Assembly: GCF_900240945.1 (NCBI RefSeq)
Contig: NZ_OESG01000014.1
Location: 740,923 to 804,922, forward strand
Direction of reading: 5' to 3'
Length of the DNA: 64,000 nt
Origin: Mycobacterium sp. 3519A
GTDB taxonomy: Bacteria; Actinomycetota; Actinomycetes; Mycobacteriales; Mycobacteriaceae
The notes under the pieces were generated by a model. It saw only the letters and a list, made by a program, of their open reading frames with translations. It ran no database searches and had not been told where the DNA came from. How positions within the stretch are numbered: the stretch's first letter is position 1; each line of letters opens with the position of its first letter. This document shows positions 35,864 through 46,517 of this stretch, one piece after another. The translations under genes and the position numbers were made by a program.

Positions 35864-38800
35864 TTAGTTCAATGGTGCGTCATGACGGCTATGCGAATCG
35901 AGCTCATCGACGAAATGCTTTACGTCGCAAAGGTCTGCGGTGTCGAAGCCTTCGGTGAACCACGCATGAATCGGCGTCAGCAGCGCGTGCGCGTCCTCTC
36001 GCCGGCCGACCTGCCGCCACAACCGGGCCAGTCCCATCGCGGCACGCAGTTCCCAAAATTTGGCATGCTGGCCGCGCGCAACGGCCAGCGCCTTCTCGAA
36101 ACAGCTCTCAGCGTGGGCGTGGGCCCGGTGCCTGAGTAGTAGCTCGCCTTTGATCCGGTGTATCTCGGCTTCGTAGAGGCGCTCGTCATTGCGCTCCACC
36201 CACCCGAGCCCCTCTTCCACCGAGGTCAGCCCGTCGTCGATCTGCCCCGCCCAGCATTGCGTCTCGGCCAGCAGCGCGAAATACCAGGGCCACACCGCTC
36301 CCATGCCTATCGACGCTCGGCGATGCATCGACTCACGGATGTCAGCGATCCCCGCACCGAAGTCGCCGCGATAAGCGGCGGCCCAGCCCCGCGGTAGAAG
36401 ACACCACAGTTCCAGCGCGGGAAGGCCGTGCTCCGCTGCCAGCGCCAGAGCCTCCTGCGCGCGCGCCGTCGCCGGTTCGGGCTCGCGACGAAGCTGATGC
36501 AGTTGGGCGAGGAAGAGAAGCGAGATTCCGACGCTGTTCGGATTGTGCAGTTCACGGGCGTGCGCGAGCGTGGCTTCCATCGCCTGGATCGCCTGAATCG
36601 GGTAGCCCAGCATCCACTTGCTGAGCGCGGCGAGATATCCCGAGACGATGCCGTGGTCCTGGTCGTAGGGCAGGAAACCGGTGCTGTGCTGCTGCGGGTT
36701 GTACAACGCCAAGGACTGACCGCTGTGGTCGCGCACGTTGACGAGGTCACCCTGCCACCACGCGGTGTAGGCGAGCATCGAGTGTCCGACAGCGAGGATG
36801 AGCGGATCGTCGTGTCGCTGGGCCAGCTGCAGGAATTCCTCTGAAAGGGCCCGCGCTTCGTGCATGTGTCCGAGCACCATCTTGGAGTGCGCCAGGCCGG
36901 AAAGCGCCGGAAAGAGTTCCAGTGCGCTGCCGACCTCTCGCGCCAGTTCGCAGGCTCGCGCGAAGACGTGCTCGACCGATTGCGGACCAGTCACAAAGCC
37001 GGACGCGCCTCCCAGCGTGAGTTGCAGGGACAGTTCGTGCTTGGCGAGATCGGGCGTTTCAGGCAGGGTGCTGAGCAACTCCAAGCCGCGGGCCGCATGA
37101 CTCGCGGCTTCGCGGTTGGCGGAGCGTTGCAGTGCTCGTCGGCCGGCAATCTGCCAGTACACGATCGCCTGTGCGGCAAGGCCGGCCTCGGTGTAATGGT
37201 GGGCCAACAGCTCGGGTTGAGACTCGACCGTCTCGGGAAACGCCGACTCCAGTGTGTTGGCGATGCGTTGATGGTGTTGCTGCCGCGTGCTCTTGAGCAG
37301 CGACTGGTACGCCGCGTCCTGAATCAGCGCGTGCTTGAAACGATAGGCCGCCTCGGGAGGTATGCCGTCCTGGTGCAGAAACTCCGAGGTGACCAACTGC
37401 TCGAGGCCGTGCCGCAAGTCCCGGTGGTCCCACGGCGAAACTGCTTGTAGCAGTGAGTAATTGAATTCTCGCCCCAGCGTCGCGCACAGTTGCGCCAACC
37501 CTTTGACCGGCGCCAGCCGGTCGAGCCGCGCCATCAGCGAGTCTTGCAGCGTGCTGGGAATGGCCAGTGGCGGCAGCAGTCCGGTCAACACGTAGTGATC
37601 GCGGCGCTCCTCGAGCAGCCCCGATTCGAGCAGCATCTTGGTGAGCTCCTCGATGAACAGCGGAACGCCGTCGGTCTTCGCCACCACTTCTGCCTGCACC
37701 TGCAGGGGAAGTGACTTACCTTGCGCTACTTGTCGACTCAACTCAGCGGCGGCGTCGCCAGGCAGGCGGCGCAGCTCCATCACGGCGACGTCGGGGTGCT
37801 CGGTCCACGGTGACTCGAAATCAGGGCGGGTGGTGAAAAGGGCCAGGATCGGTGCCGCGCGGATTTCGTCGGCGAGCATGCGCAAGTACTCCAGCGTCGA
37901 CGGGTCGATCCAGTGCAGGTCTTCGACGATGAGCATCACCGGCTGCTTCTCAGCCCTGCGCAAGGGGATGGTCAGCAACGCCCGCATCGTCTGCTGCTTG
38001 AGCTGTTCTCCAGACATCTCCAGCGAAACATATTCAGCGCCAAGTGGAATCGACAGCAGCGAGGAGAACAGCGGCACAGTCTCGGCCAACGGCAGGCCGC
38101 TTTCGACGAGCAAGCCCTCCAACTTGCGCTGTTTCTGCGTGGGTGTCTCGTCGCGCCCGAAACGCAGGACGATCCGCTCCAACAGGTCGATCACCGGGTA
38201 GAACGCGGTGTGCTGGTAGTACGGGGAACACTGCAGGTGCGTGAACCACGCCTGCTCGCGGGCGGCGTGCTCGGTCAGCGCCTTCACCAACCGGGATTTG
38301 CCGATGCCGGCCTCGCCGGTCACCAACACGACCTGGCCCTGACCGGTTCTGACTTCCTGCCAAGCCTTTTCGAGTAGCTGCAGTTCGGACTGCCGCCCGA
38401 TCAGCGGTGTCAGGCCCGTATCCGCGAGCGCATCCAAGCGGGTTCGTGCGGTGCTCTCGTACATCACCCGGTAGGCCTCGACCGGGGTGTCGACCCCCTT
38501 GAGCCGCGGGGCACCCAGCGGCTCGCACGCGAACACGCCGCCGAGCAGTTGGTGCGTCAAGCCGCCGATCACCAACGTGTTCGGCTCGGCGAGGGCCTGC
38601 AGACGGGCCGCGATGTTCGGGGTGTCGCCGAGCACCATGTCGTCGTGGCCGGTGCCGCCCACTTCGTCGCCGACCACCACCAGCCCGGTGTGGCAGCCCA
38701 ACCGAACGGCGAGCGAAACGCCGCGTTTCTCCGACAGCACGGCGTTGAGCCTGCCCACCGCGTCGATGATGCCCAGGCCCGCCCTGACCGCGCGCTGAGC

Positions 38801-39208
38801 GTCGTCTTCGTGGGCGCGGGGATAGCCGAAGTAGATCAACAGGCCGTCGCCGAGGTACTGGGCGATGTGTCCCTCGAAGCGGGCGATCACCTTGCCGCAG
38901 GTGTCGTAGTAGGCGGCGATGATCTCGCGCCAGTCCTCTGGATCGAACCGGCCGGCCAGCGTCGTCGACCCGACCAGGTCGCAGAAGCACACAGTCAGCT
39001 GTCGACGCTCTCCGCGGCGTCCGACGGTCCACCCCAGCCCGTGTTCGTCCGCGCGGACTTCGTCCGGGTAGGCATAGAGCAACTCGCTGCGCAGCGCGTC
39101 GACTCGCTCGTCGTCGACGCCGAAGTGTTCCTTGAGGGCGCGGTAGGACACCCGGCCCCGGCTCCGCAGCAGTGCCACCGTCTCGTCGAGCACCGCGTAG
39201 AAATCCAT
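35864..39208 (-). CDS. Class III nucleotide cyclase-AAA ATPase-TPR protein, copy 2
   Basis: 1114 residues, ATG at 39208 (MDFYAVLDETVALLRSRG) after GGGGGA; a longer in-frame start is rejected because similarity to copy 1 begins here. Same architecture: N-terminal module, cyclase (metal residues Asp77 and Asp121; Gln117 at the usual Lys position; motif GDTPNIAARLQALAEPN), ATPase (Walker A GEAGIGKS, Walker B LIVEDLHWID) and TPR region. The two proteins are alike over their whole length, clearly a tandem duplication, and the gap between them is 37 bases. Differences are spread through the TPR part, which may mean different ligands. Confidence 0.88.
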   Translation of the reverse strand: MDFYAVLDETVALLRSRGRVSYRALKEHFGVDDERVDALRSELLYAYPDEVRADEHGLGWTVGRRGERRQLTVCFCDLVGSTTLAGRFDPEDWREIIAAYYDTCGKVIARFEGHIAQYLGDGLLIYFGYPRAHEDDAQRAVRAGLGIIDAVGRLNAVLSEKRGVSLAVRLGCHTGLVVVGDEVGGTGHDDMVLGDTPNIAARLQALAEPNTLVIGGLTHQLLGGVFACEPLGAPRLKGVDTPVEAYRVMYESTARTRLDALADTGLTPLIGRQSELQLLEKAWQEVRTGQGQVVLVTGEAGIGKSRLVKALTEHAAREQAWFTHLQCSPYYQHTAFYPVIDLLERIVLRFGRDETPTQKQRKLEGLLVESGLPLAETVPLFSSLLSIPLGAEYVSLEMSGEQLKQQTMRALLTIPLRRAEKQPVMLIVEDLHWIDPSTLEYLRMLADEIRAAPILALFTTRPDFESPWTEHPDVAVMELRRLPGDAAAELSRQVAQGKSLPLQVQAEVVAKTDGVPLFIEELTKMLLESGLLEERRDHYVLTGLLPPLAIPSTLQDSLMARLDRLAPVKGLAQLCATLGREFNYSLLQAVSPWDHRDLRHGLEQLVTSEFLHQDGIPPEAAYRFKHALIQDAAYQSLLKSTRQQHHQRIANTLESAFPETVESQPELLAHHYTEAGLAAQAIVYWQIAGRRALQRSANREAASHAARGLELLSTLPETPDLAKHELSLQLTLGGASGFVTGPQSVEHVFARACELAREVGSALELFPALSGLAHSKMVLGHMHEARALSEEFLQLAQRHDDPLILAVGHSMLAYTAWWQGDLVNVRDHSGQSLALYNPQQHSTGFLPYDQDHGIVSGYLAALSKWMLGYPIQAIQAMEATLAHARELHNPNSVGISLLFLAQLHQLRREPEPATARAQEALALAAEHGLPALELWCLLPRGWAAAYRGDFGAGIADIRESMHRRASIGMGAVWPWYFALLAETQCWAGQIDDGLTSVEEGLGWVERNDERLYEAEIHRIKGELLLRHRAHAHAESCFEKALAVARGQHAKFWELRAAMGLARLWRQVGRREDAHALLTPIHAWFTEGFDTADLCDVKHFVDELDSHSRHDAPLN

Positions 39209-39341
39209 GTGTTCCCCCGCTCCGAGAAGCGTCAGGTCAATGGTGCGACAGGTCGCTGGCGGGTAGTGGGCACCTGACACAAATTGCGCTCAGGGTCGTT
39301 GAAAGGTGAAATTCACAGCCCTGCGCGCAAATTCGGCGCCG

Positions 39342-40115
39342 TCAGCGTCCCGGCCCGGGCGGACCGGCGAACGCCTGCGCGATGCCCAGCCACGTCTCGG
39401 CGTCGGCGCCGACGGACTGCACGTCGAGCTCTGCCCGGGCCCGCCGCTGCGTCACCAACATGCAGAAGTCCTCGGCCGAACCGGTCACGCGTTGCGCGGC
39501 ATCCTCGGGACCCCACTCCCACGTCGAACCGTCGGGCGCCCGAAGCTCGATGCGAAACGGGTCCGCCGGCGGGGTCAGCCCGTTGATCGAGAACGCGAAG
39601 TCGCGTGTGCGCACGCCGATGTGGGCGATGGATCGTAGCCGCGCGGTGGCTGGCCGCTTGACCCCGAGCGCGTCGGCGACGTCGAGGCCGTGTGCCCAGG
39701 TCTCCATCAACCGGGCGGTGGCCATCGACGGGGCGCTCATCGGCGGGCCGAACCACGGCAGCTTGCGGCCATCCGCGACACCCAACAGTTCGTCATGCAG
39801 CCGGGCCCGGGTCTGGCGCCAGTCGGCGAGCAGTCGGTCGGGCGGCAGTGCGGCGAGTTCCTCGGCGCCCGCATCGACGAAGCCCGTCGGATCCTTGGCC
39901 GCCTCGTCCAGCACGTCGGCGAAGCCCGCCTCGTCGGTGACCGCGGTCAGCGCGACGCGATCGGTCCACAGCAGATGCGCGATCTGGTGTGCGATGGTCC
40001 ATCCGGCTGCCGGTGTGGCGTCGGCCCACCGCTCGGCGGGCAGGTCGGCCACCAAGGCGTCCAGCTCGTTGCTCTCCGCACGAAGGTCGGCCACCATCGG
40101 CCCCGCTGTCGCCAT
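39342..40115 (-). CDS. DinB-like maleylpyruvate isomerase-type protein (TIGR03084, Rv0036c type)
   Basis: 257 residues, ATG at 40115. The N-terminal DinB-like four-helix fold is of the mycothiol-dependent isomerase type: [15 protein letters not shown] supplies one His pair and [14 protein letters not shown] the second, together a metal site. A C-terminal SCP2-like domain ([23 protein letters not shown]) follows. Such proteins are thought to use mycothiol as cofactor; the substrate is unknown. Ends close to the MFS gene, 10 bases after that gene's stop, so the two form an operon as in M. tuberculosis (Rv0036c-Rv0037c). Confidence 0.85.
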   Translation of the reverse strand: MATAGPMVADLRAESNELDALVADLPAERWADATPAAGWTIAHQIAHLLWTDRVALTAVTDEAGFADVLDEAAKDPTGFVDAGAEELAALPPDRLLADWRQTRARLHDELLGVADGRKLPWFGPPMSAPSMATARLMETWAHGLDVADALGVKRPATARLRSIAHIGVRTRDFAFSINGLTPPADPFRIELRAPDGSTWEWGPEDAAQRVTGSAEDFCMLVTQRRARAELDVQSVGADAETWLGIAQAFAGPPGPGR

Positions 40116-40125
40116 GCGGCTCACC

Positions 40126-41409
40126 TTAACCCGGTGTCGCGCCGCGCCGGGCAATGCCGGCATGCGCGGCCAGACCTGCGAGGTACACCGCCACGCCGGC
40201 GAGCACCAGCGCGGGCTGGCGGCCGTCGGGCGGAATGACGCTCGCCGCCAACGCGATCGCGGCGATGAACGACATCCAGAACAGCGAGTCCTGCACGGTG
40301 AACACGTGCCCGCGCAACGCGTCGTCGACGTCGATCTGCATGGCGGAATCGGCGCACAGTTTCACGACCTGCCCGGCGGCGCCGAGCAGGAAACCGCACA
40401 GCACCATCACAGGAAGTTGTAAGCCTGCGCCGCACAATTGGACGATCGCGGCGAAGGCCAGCGCGCCGTTCGGCGCGGCGTAGCGGCCGAAGCGTTGCAC
40501 CAGGCTCGGCGTCAGTGCGGTCGCCAAAAAGGATCCGACAGCGGTGGCCGCGAAGAACGTCGCCGCGGTGCCCAGCCCCGCCACGCCGCCGAGGTTGGTC
40601 TGCCGCACCATCACCAGCACCAGCAGCGTGTTGATGCCGATCGCCATCCGGTGGGCGGCCAACCCGGACAGCGTCGCCGTCACGGTCGGCACCGCGAGCA
40701 CCGTGCGGGCGCCGTGCAGCCAACCGGTGGCCACCGCGTAGAGCACCGACCCGTGGATCGACCGCTTGCTCTCGTGCGGTCCGAGGATGTGCGGCGGGAA
40801 CCGCACCGACAGCAGCAACGCCACGGCGACGGGCGCGGCGACGATGAAAATGATTGTGGCGGCGCCGGTGTCGTCGGCGCCGAACAGCCAGCGCGGCACC
40901 AGCATGAACAGTGCGCCGCCGAACGCGGCCACGCCACCGGTGGCGGTGGCCACCGCGTTCATCGTGATCACCTGTTCGCGGGGCACCACGTCGGGCAGCG
41001 CCGCGGACAACCCGGACGACACGAAGCGGGTGAAACCGTTGACGATCAACGCGCCGAACAGAATCGCGTAATCGCCGGCGCCCGCGGCCAGCAGCGCACC
41101 GACCCCGACGACGAGCAGCAGCCTGCCGAGATTCGCGGCGATCAGCACCACGCGGCGGTCCCAGCGGTCCAGCAGCGCGCCTGCGAACGGGCCGAGCAGC
41201 GAGTACGGCAGGTATAGAACGGCGAACGCGGCGGCGATCTCCCACGGGCTCGCGGCCCGTTCGGGATTGAACAGCAGCCCGCCCGCCAGGCCCGCCTGGA
41301 ACAGACCGTCACCGGCTTGGCTGACGGCCCGCAGTTCGAGCAGCCGCCAGAACTCGGGCAGCGTTCGCACCGATCGCCACAGCGCGATCGGAGGGCGGGT
41401 GTCGGCCAA
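40126..41409 (-). CDS. MFS transporter (Rv0037c type)
   Basis: 427 residues with about 12 membrane helices. The MFS signature after helix 2 is [19 protein letters not shown]. The start is TTG at 41409 ([14 protein letters not shown]), because a stop codon lies in frame just upstream and no other start precedes the first helix. The substrate is unknown; the family (DHA1-type or macrolide-type efflux) suggests export. Divergent from yqgE across a 118-base gap. Confidence 0.88.
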   Translation of the reverse strand: MADTRPPIALWRSVRTLPEFWRLLELRAVSQAGDGLFQAGLAGGLLFNPERAASPWEIAAAFAVLYLPYSLLGPFAGALLDRWDRRVVLIAANLGRLLLVVGVGALLAAGAGDYAILFGALIVNGFTRFVSSGLSAALPDVVPREQVITMNAVATATGGVAAFGGALFMLVPRWLFGADDTGAATIIFIVAAPVAVALLLSVRFPPHILGPHESKRSIHGSVLYAVATGWLHGARTVLAVPTVTATLSGLAAHRMAIGINTLLVLVMVRQTNLGGVAGLGTAATFFAATAVGSFLATALTPSLVQRFGRYAAPNGALAFAAIVQLCGAGLQLPVMVLCGFLLGAAGQVVKLCADSAMQIDVDDALRGHVFTVQDSLFWMSFIAAIALAASVIPPDGRQPALVLAGVAVYLAGLAAHAGIARRGATPG

Positions 41410-41527
41410 GAAAAATCACGTCCTGGTTGAGCGGTGTTGCGGATCGGCAACCCGACCCACAGTACAAATATCCCGGCGGGCCGCGCTTGTTCCCACGACG
41501 ACCCGTTGCCGGTGCCATGATGGTGAT

Positions 41528-42133
41528 GTGGCGCACTCAGAAGATCCCGAGGACTTCGTCGCTCCTGCGGCGCAGCGGGTGCGTGCGGGAACCTTGCTGT
41601 TGGCCAACACGGATCTGCTCGAACCGACGTTCCGCCGCAGCGTCATCTACATCGTCGAGCACAACGACGGCGGCACCCTCGGAGTCGTGCTGAACCGGCC
41701 CAGTGAAACCGCGGTGTACAACGTGCTGCCGCAATGGGCCAAGCTCGCCGCCAAGCCGAAGACCATGTTCATCGGCGGGCCGGTGAAGCGCGACGCGGCG
41801 CTGTGCCTGGCGACGCTGCGGGTCGGCATGGAAGCCAATGGGACGCCGGGGCTGCGGCATGTGCAGGGCCGGATGGTGATGGTCGACCTCGACGCGGATC
41901 CCGACGCGATCGCTCCGGTGGTCGAAGGGGTGCGGATCTTCGCGGGCTACTCAGGCTGGACGATCGGTCAACTCGAGGGCGAGATCGAGCGCGACGACTG
42001 GATTGTGCTGTCGGCGTTGCCATCTGACGTGCTGGTCGAACCGAGGGTGGATCTGTGGTCGCGGGTGCTGCGCCGTCAGCCGTTGCCGTTGTCGCTGCTG
42101 GCCAGCCACCCGATCGACGTCAGCCGCAACTGA
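41528..42133 (+). CDS. yqgE: YqgE/AlgH family protein (UPF0301, Rv0038 type)
   Basis: 201 residues, GTG at 41528 (MAHSEDPEDFVAPAAQRV), which aligns with the M. tuberculosis start; frames starting upstream are unsupported. The family signature is complete: AGTLLLANTDLLEPTFRRSVIYIVEH, LGVVLNRPSE, FIGGPV and YAGYSGWTIGQLEGEI (here FAGYSGWTIGQLEGEI). A conserved soluble protein of unresolved function; AlgH in pseudomonads affects alginate regulation. Converges with the Cys-tailed membrane protein, 2 bases apart. Confidence 0.93.
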   Translation: MAHSEDPEDFVAPAAQRVRAGTLLLANTDLLEPTFRRSVIYIVEHNDGGTLGVVLNRPSETAVYNVLPQWAKLAAKPKTMFIGGPVKRDAALCLATLRVGMEANGTPGLRHVQGRMVMVDLDADPDAIAPVVEGVRIFAGYSGWTIGQLEGEIERDDWIVLSALPSDVLVEPRVDLWSRVLRRQPLPLSLLASHPIDVSRN

Positions 42134-42135
42134 AT

Positions 42136-42486
42136 TCACTTGCAGGACAGCGTGCAACTCGCGCAGGAGCCTGCGCAGTCCGGCGCGGCGGCCTGTCCAG
42201 CAGCAACCACCTTGGCGCTCTGCCAGCAGCCGGCCGCCACGGTGCTGATCGCACCGATGACGCAGACGATGATCACCACCAACCCGGTCTGTGGTTTGGC
42301 TGACAGCGCGACCGCACCGCCTGCGGCGAGCATCACCGCGGCCGCCAGTTGGATCGGCGCGACGCCGCGCAGCACCTGACGCACGTAGTCACCGGAGCGA
42401 GGGCGGGTCAGCAGCCAGACGCCGAGCCCGGCGGTCGCGACGGCGGCGCACAAACAGAGCACCGCGGCGATGAGCATGCGCCACAC
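42136..42486 (-). CDS. Small membrane protein with cysteine-rich tail (Rv0039c type)
   Basis: 116 residues from GTG 42486 (MWRMLIAAVLC); ATG 42477 is the alternative start. Three hydrophobic helices (about 3-26, 45-63, 68-88) are followed by a short soluble tail with four cysteines in the spacing C-x3-C-x2-C-x3-C (DCAGSCASCTLSCK) at the very C-terminus. The tail could bind a metal or be oxidised, but this is inference. It is the syntenic partner of Rv0039c. Confidence 0.75.
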   Translation of the reverse strand: MWRMLIAAVLCLCAAVATAGLGVWLLTRPRSGDYVRQVLRGVAPIQLAAAVMLAAGGAVALSAKPQTGLVVIIVCVIGAISTVAAGCWQSAKVVAAGQAAAPDCAGSCASCTLSCK

Positions 42487-42559
42487 AATACGAGCCCGGC
42501 GGGCAGTCTGCCGAATGAGGCCGTCCCCCGGGCGCCAGGCTTCGCCCGGGGGACGACGA

Positions 42560-43465
42560 CTATCCCGTTTGCCCCGTCGGCTGCGAAAGCGCCGATAACT
42601 GGGGCAGGCCCGGCACGGGGGCTTGCGGTGGTGCCGGGGTCGGTGGCCCGGGGAGGCTCACCTTGAAACCGTTCACGATCGCGTCGGTGGCGTCCGCCGC
42701 CGCGACGACCTGGTCGACGCTTGTCGTCACGGCGAGCGACACGAGGTACTTGTCGGGGCCCACGGTGGCGATGACGTTGCGTCGCGAGGTGTTCAGCGTC
42801 ATCGAGTTCTCGCGGTAGGTGCCTTCGATGACAGATGAGGGGAATCCGCCGAAGTCGGCGAGCGAACCGTCGGTGGCCCGCCACGCCGGCAGGACCTGGC
42901 TGTCGACGAAGCCGTGGCTGATGGCCTCCTTCGGGTCGAAGTCACCGACCAGCTTGTAGACCTTGACCTGCGCGTTGGTCGAATACAGCCCGTTGCCGCC
43001 GACGCGGTCGGCGATCACCGCGAACGCGTCGGGCACATTCGGGTCGGGGACCTGCGACCAGCCCTTCGGCATCGGCAGCACGATGTTGAGCGCCTTGAAG
43101 TCGCGGCTGTTCTGCGGTTCCATCGCGACGTTCTTCGACTTGAAGTACTCGGCGAGGGTGCCCGACGCGGCAGGTGTGATCGTCACGGGCGGCGGGGCGG
43201 GCACGGCCGGAATCTCGATGCCGCCCGGCACCGCCGCCACCTGTGCCGCTGTGGCGGGCGCCACAGCGGGCTGGCCGAGCATCTGGGGCGTCGCGGCGTT
43301 GGGCGCCACGGTGACCGTCTGGGTGACGGTCGCGGGCATCGGCAACGGCGGTTGCGGGAACACCGGCTCTGCTGATGCGGTAGTTCCGGCGAAGCCGACG
43401 ACAGCAGCTAAACCGGCTGCCGTGCCACCTGCCAGAAGCCGCCAGCGGCGGGCGATCTCGTTCAT
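42560..43465 (-). CDS. Proline-rich secreted protein, Mtc28/LpqN type (Rv0040c)
   Basis: 301 residues, ATG at 43465 with GGAAGGA 9 bases upstream. A signal peptide (1-35, ending TTASAEP) leads into a Pro/Ala/Val-rich region (35-105), then a globular LpqN-like domain: LPMPKGWSQVPDPNVPDAFAVIADR, DFDPKEAISHGFVDSQ, GFPSSVIEGTYRENSMTLNTSRR. A Pro-rich tail ends the protein. Orthologues are the secreted 28-kDa antigen of M. tuberculosis. No lipobox cysteine, so it should be released or loosely attached. Confidence 0.9.
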   Translation of the reverse strand: MNEIARRWRLLAGGTAAGLAAVVGFAGTTASAEPVFPQPPLPMPATVTQTVTVAPNAATPQMLGQPAVAPATAAQVAAVPGGIEIPAVPAPPPVTITPAASGTLAEYFKSKNVAMEPQNSRDFKALNIVLPMPKGWSQVPDPNVPDAFAVIADRVGGNGLYSTNAQVKVYKLVGDFDPKEAISHGFVDSQVLPAWRATDGSLADFGGFPSSVIEGTYRENSMTLNTSRRNVIATVGPDKYLVSLAVTTSVDQVVAAADATDAIVNGFKVSLPGPPTPAPPQAPVPGLPQLSALSQPTGQTG

Positions 43466-43639
43466 CGACGGCGGTCCTTCCAAGTGCTTCGGGGTGCGTC
43501 ATATCCCAGTCAGGCGCCGACCGTATCCCGCGCCGAGCGTTAGCCACCAGAGCCGGGACCGACCTGGGATCAACCTCTGACCGCTCCGCAATGGAACCGA
43601 GACCAACCCGTGGCCCGCGAGGCCGCCGCCGGCGGCTTA

Positions 43640-43645
43640 TACCCT
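43640..43645 (+). promoter_or_regulatory. -10 element for leuS, probably leaderless
   Basis: TACCCT followed by six bases and the GTG at 43652. No ribosome binding site precedes this GTG. Confidence 0.45.
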
Positions 43646-43651
43646 GTTCAC

Positions 43652-46492
43652 GTGACAGAGCCCGAGGTCGACACCCCGCAGCACCGCTATACCGCGGAGC
43701 TGGCCGGGCAGATCGAGCACGCCTGGCAAGAGCGGTGGCACGCGCTCGGGACTTTCGAAGTACCCAACCCGGTGGGTTCCCTGGCGCCGAAGGACGGGTC
43801 GCCGGTGCCCGCCGACAAGATGTTCGTCCAGGACATGTTCCCGTACCCGTCGGGCGAGGGCCTGCACGTCGGGCACCCGCTCGGATACATCGCCACCGAC
43901 GTCTACGCCCGCTACTACCGGATGACGGGGCGCAACGTCTTGCACGCTCTGGGCTTCGATGCGTTCGGCCTGCCCGCCGAGCAGTACGCCATCCAGACCG
44001 GCACGCACCCGCGGATCCGCACCGAAGCGAACATCGTCAACTTCCGGCGCCAGCTCGGCAGGCTCGGCTTCGGGCACGACACCCGTCGCAGCTTCTCCAC
44101 CACCGACGTCGAGTACTACAAGTGGACGCAGTGGATCTTCCTGCAGATCTACAACGCGTGGTTCGACCAGGCGGCCAACAAGGCGCGGCCGATCTCGGAA
44201 CTGGTGGCCGAATTCGATTCCGGGGCAAGGACTCTGGACGGCGGCCGGGTCTGGTCAGAGTTGTCGGCCGATGAGCGTGCCGACGTGATCGACTCGTATC
44301 GGCTGGTGTACCTGGCCGACTCGATGGTCAACTGGTGCCCGGGGTTGGGCACCGTGCTGGCCAATGAGGAGGTCACCTCCGACGGGCGCAGCGAGCGCGG
44401 CAATTTCCCGGTGTTCCGCAAGAGGCTGCGGCAGTGGATGATGCGCATCACCGCCTACGCCGATCGCCTGCTCGATGACCTCGACCTGCTGGACTGGCCG
44501 GAGAAGGTCAAGACCATGCAGCGCAACTGGATTGGCCGCTCGACAGGAGCGTCGGTGCTGTTCGCGACCGAGGCGGGTGACATCGAGGTGTTCACCACCC
44601 GACCCGACACGCTGTTCGGTGCGACGTACATGGTGCTCGCGCCGGAGCACGATCTGGTGGACAAGCTGACGGCGGCCGAATGGCCTGCGGGTGTCGACGA
44701 GCGGTGGACGTTCGGCGCGGCGACGCCCGCGGAGGCGGTGGCCGCGTATCGGACCGCCATCGCCGCGAAGTCCGACCTGGAACGCCAGGAGAACAAGACC
44801 AAGACGGGTGTGTTCGTCGGCAGTTACGCGACGAATCCGGCCAACGGCCAACGGATTCCGGTATTCATCGCTGACTACGTGCTGATCGGATACGGCACCG
44901 GGGCGATCATGGCGGTGCCAGGGCACGACCAGCGCGACTGGGAGTTCGCCACCGAGTTCGGCCTGCCGATCGTCGAAGTCGTTGCCGGCGGCGATATCTC
45001 GCAGGCGGCGTACAACGGCGACGGCGAGCTGGTCAACTCGGAATATCTCAACGGGTTGTCGGTCGCGTCGGCGAAAGAGGCCATCACCGAACGCCTGTCG
45101 GCCGAGGGACGGGCCCAGCCGCGGATCGAGTACAAGCTGCGTGACTGGTTGTTCGCGAGGCAGCGGTACTGGGGTGAGCCGTTTCCGATCGTTTACGACG
45201 CTGAGGGTCGCGCGCACGCGCTGCCGGAGTCGGCGCTGCCGGTCGAACTGCCGGATGTGCCGGATTACTCGCCGGTACTGTTCGACCCCGACGACGCGGA
45301 CAGTGAACCGTCGCCGCCGCTGAACAAGGCGACCGACTGGGTGCACGTCGAGTTGGATCTCGGTGAAGGGCTCAAGCCGTACACCCGTGACACCAACGTG
45401 ATGCCGCAGTGGGCGGCCAGTTCCTGGTATGAGCTGCGCTATACCGACCCGAACAACTCAGAAGAGATGTGCGCCAAGGAAAACGAGGCGTACTGGATGG
45501 GGCCGCGGCCTGCCGAGCATGGCGCGAAGGACCCGGGCGGCGTCGACCTGTATGTCGGCGGTGTCGAGCATGCCGTGCTGCATCTGCTGTATTCGCGGTT
45601 CTGGCACAAGGTGCTCTACGACCTCGGCCATGTGTCGTCGAAGGAGCCGTTCCGACGGTTGGTGAACCAGGGCTACATCCAGGCGTTCGCGTATACCGAT
45701 GCGCGGGGCACGTACGTGCCTGCGGCGGAAGTCGTCGAGCGTGACGGCAAGTTCTACTGGCCGGGCCCCGACGGCGAGATCGAGGTGAACCAGGAGTTCG
45801 GCAAGATCGGCAAGAGCCTGAAGAACTCGGTGTCGCCCGACGAGATTTGCGACAGCTACGGGGCGGACACGTTGCGGGTCTACGAGATGTCGATGGGCCC
45901 GCTGGAGGCGTCGCGGCCGTGGGCGACGAAGGATGTCGTTGGGGCATACCGGTTTCTGCAGCGGGTGTGGCGGCTGGTGGTGGACGAGCAGTCCGGCGCG
46001 GTGCGGGTCGCCGAGCATGAGGCGCTGGACGACGAGACGCTGCGGCAGTTGCACCGCGCGATCGCAGGGGTGTCGGAGGATTACGCGGCGCTGCGCAACA
46101 ACACCGCGGCGGCCAAGCTGATCGAGTACACCAACTACCTGACCAAGAACGAGGTGCGGTCGCGGGCGGCGTTGGAGCCGCTGGTGTTGATGGTCGCCCC
46201 GCTGGCTCCGCATCTCGCGGAGGAGTTGTGGAAGCGGTTGGGGCACCACACGTCGTTAGCGCACGGGCCGTTCCCGGTTGCCGATCCGCAGTACCTCGTC
46301 GAGGACACCGTCGAGTACCCGGTGCAGGTCAACGGGAAGGTGCGGGGGCGTGTGACGGTGCCTGCGGATGCCGACGCCGACGCGCTGGAGGCGGCGGCGC
46401 TGGCCGACGAGAAGGTGCAGGCGTTCATCAACGGCGCGACGCCGAAGAAGGTGATCGTCGTGGCCGGGCGGCTGGTCAACATCGTCGTGTAG
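43652..46492 (+). CDS. leuS: Leucyl-tRNA synthetase
   Basis: 946 residues, GTG at 43652 ([17 protein letters not shown]), which matches the known mycobacterial N-terminus; starts further upstream are unlikely. Class I synthetase charging tRNA-Leu. The HIGH-type motif is [16 protein letters not shown]; the CP1 editing domain has [20 protein letters not shown] and [16 protein letters not shown]; the KMSKS position reads KIGKSLKNS, a variant shared with other actinobacterial LeuRS. The C-terminal domain includes [18 protein letters not shown]. Confidence 0.97.
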   Translation: MTEPEVDTPQHRYTAELAGQIEHAWQERWHALGTFEVPNPVGSLAPKDGSPVPADKMFVQDMFPYPSGEGLHVGHPLGYIATDVYARYYRMTGRNVLHALGFDAFGLPAEQYAIQTGTHPRIRTEANIVNFRRQLGRLGFGHDTRRSFSTTDVEYYKWTQWIFLQIYNAWFDQAANKARPISELVAEFDSGARTLDGGRVWSELSADERADVIDSYRLVYLADSMVNWCPGLGTVLANEEVTSDGRSERGNFPVFRKRLRQWMMRITAYADRLLDDLDLLDWPEKVKTMQRNWIGRSTGASVLFATEAGDIEVFTTRPDTLFGATYMVLAPEHDLVDKLTAAEWPAGVDERWTFGAATPAEAVAAYRTAIAAKSDLERQENKTKTGVFVGSYATNPANGQRIPVFIADYVLIGYGTGAIMAVPGHDQRDWEFATEFGLPIVEVVAGGDISQAAYNGDGELVNSEYLNGLSVASAKEAITERLSAEGRAQPRIEYKLRDWLFARQRYWGEPFPIVYDAEGRAHALPESALPVELPDVPDYSPVLFDPDDADSEPSPPLNKATDWVHVELDLGEGLKPYTRDTNVMPQWAASSWYELRYTDPNNSEEMCAKENEAYWMGPRPAEHGAKDPGGVDLYVGGVEHAVLHLLYSRFWHKVLYDLGHVSSKEPFRRLVNQGYIQAFAYTDARGTYVPAAEVVERDGKFYWPGPDGEIEVNQEFGKIGKSLKNSVSPDEICDSYGADTLRVYEMSMGPLEASRPWATKDVVGAYRFLQRVWRLVVDEQSGAVRVAEHEALDDETLRQLHRAIAGVSEDYAALRNNTAAAKLIEYTNYLTKNEVRSRAALEPLVLMVAPLAPHLAEELWKRLGHHTSLAHGPFPVADPQYLVEDTVEYPVQVNGKVRGRVTVPADADADALEAAALADEKVQAFINGATPKKVIVVAGRLVNIVV

Positions 46493-46517
46493 GCGGCGCG
46501 ACCCGGCGGCCTTCCCG

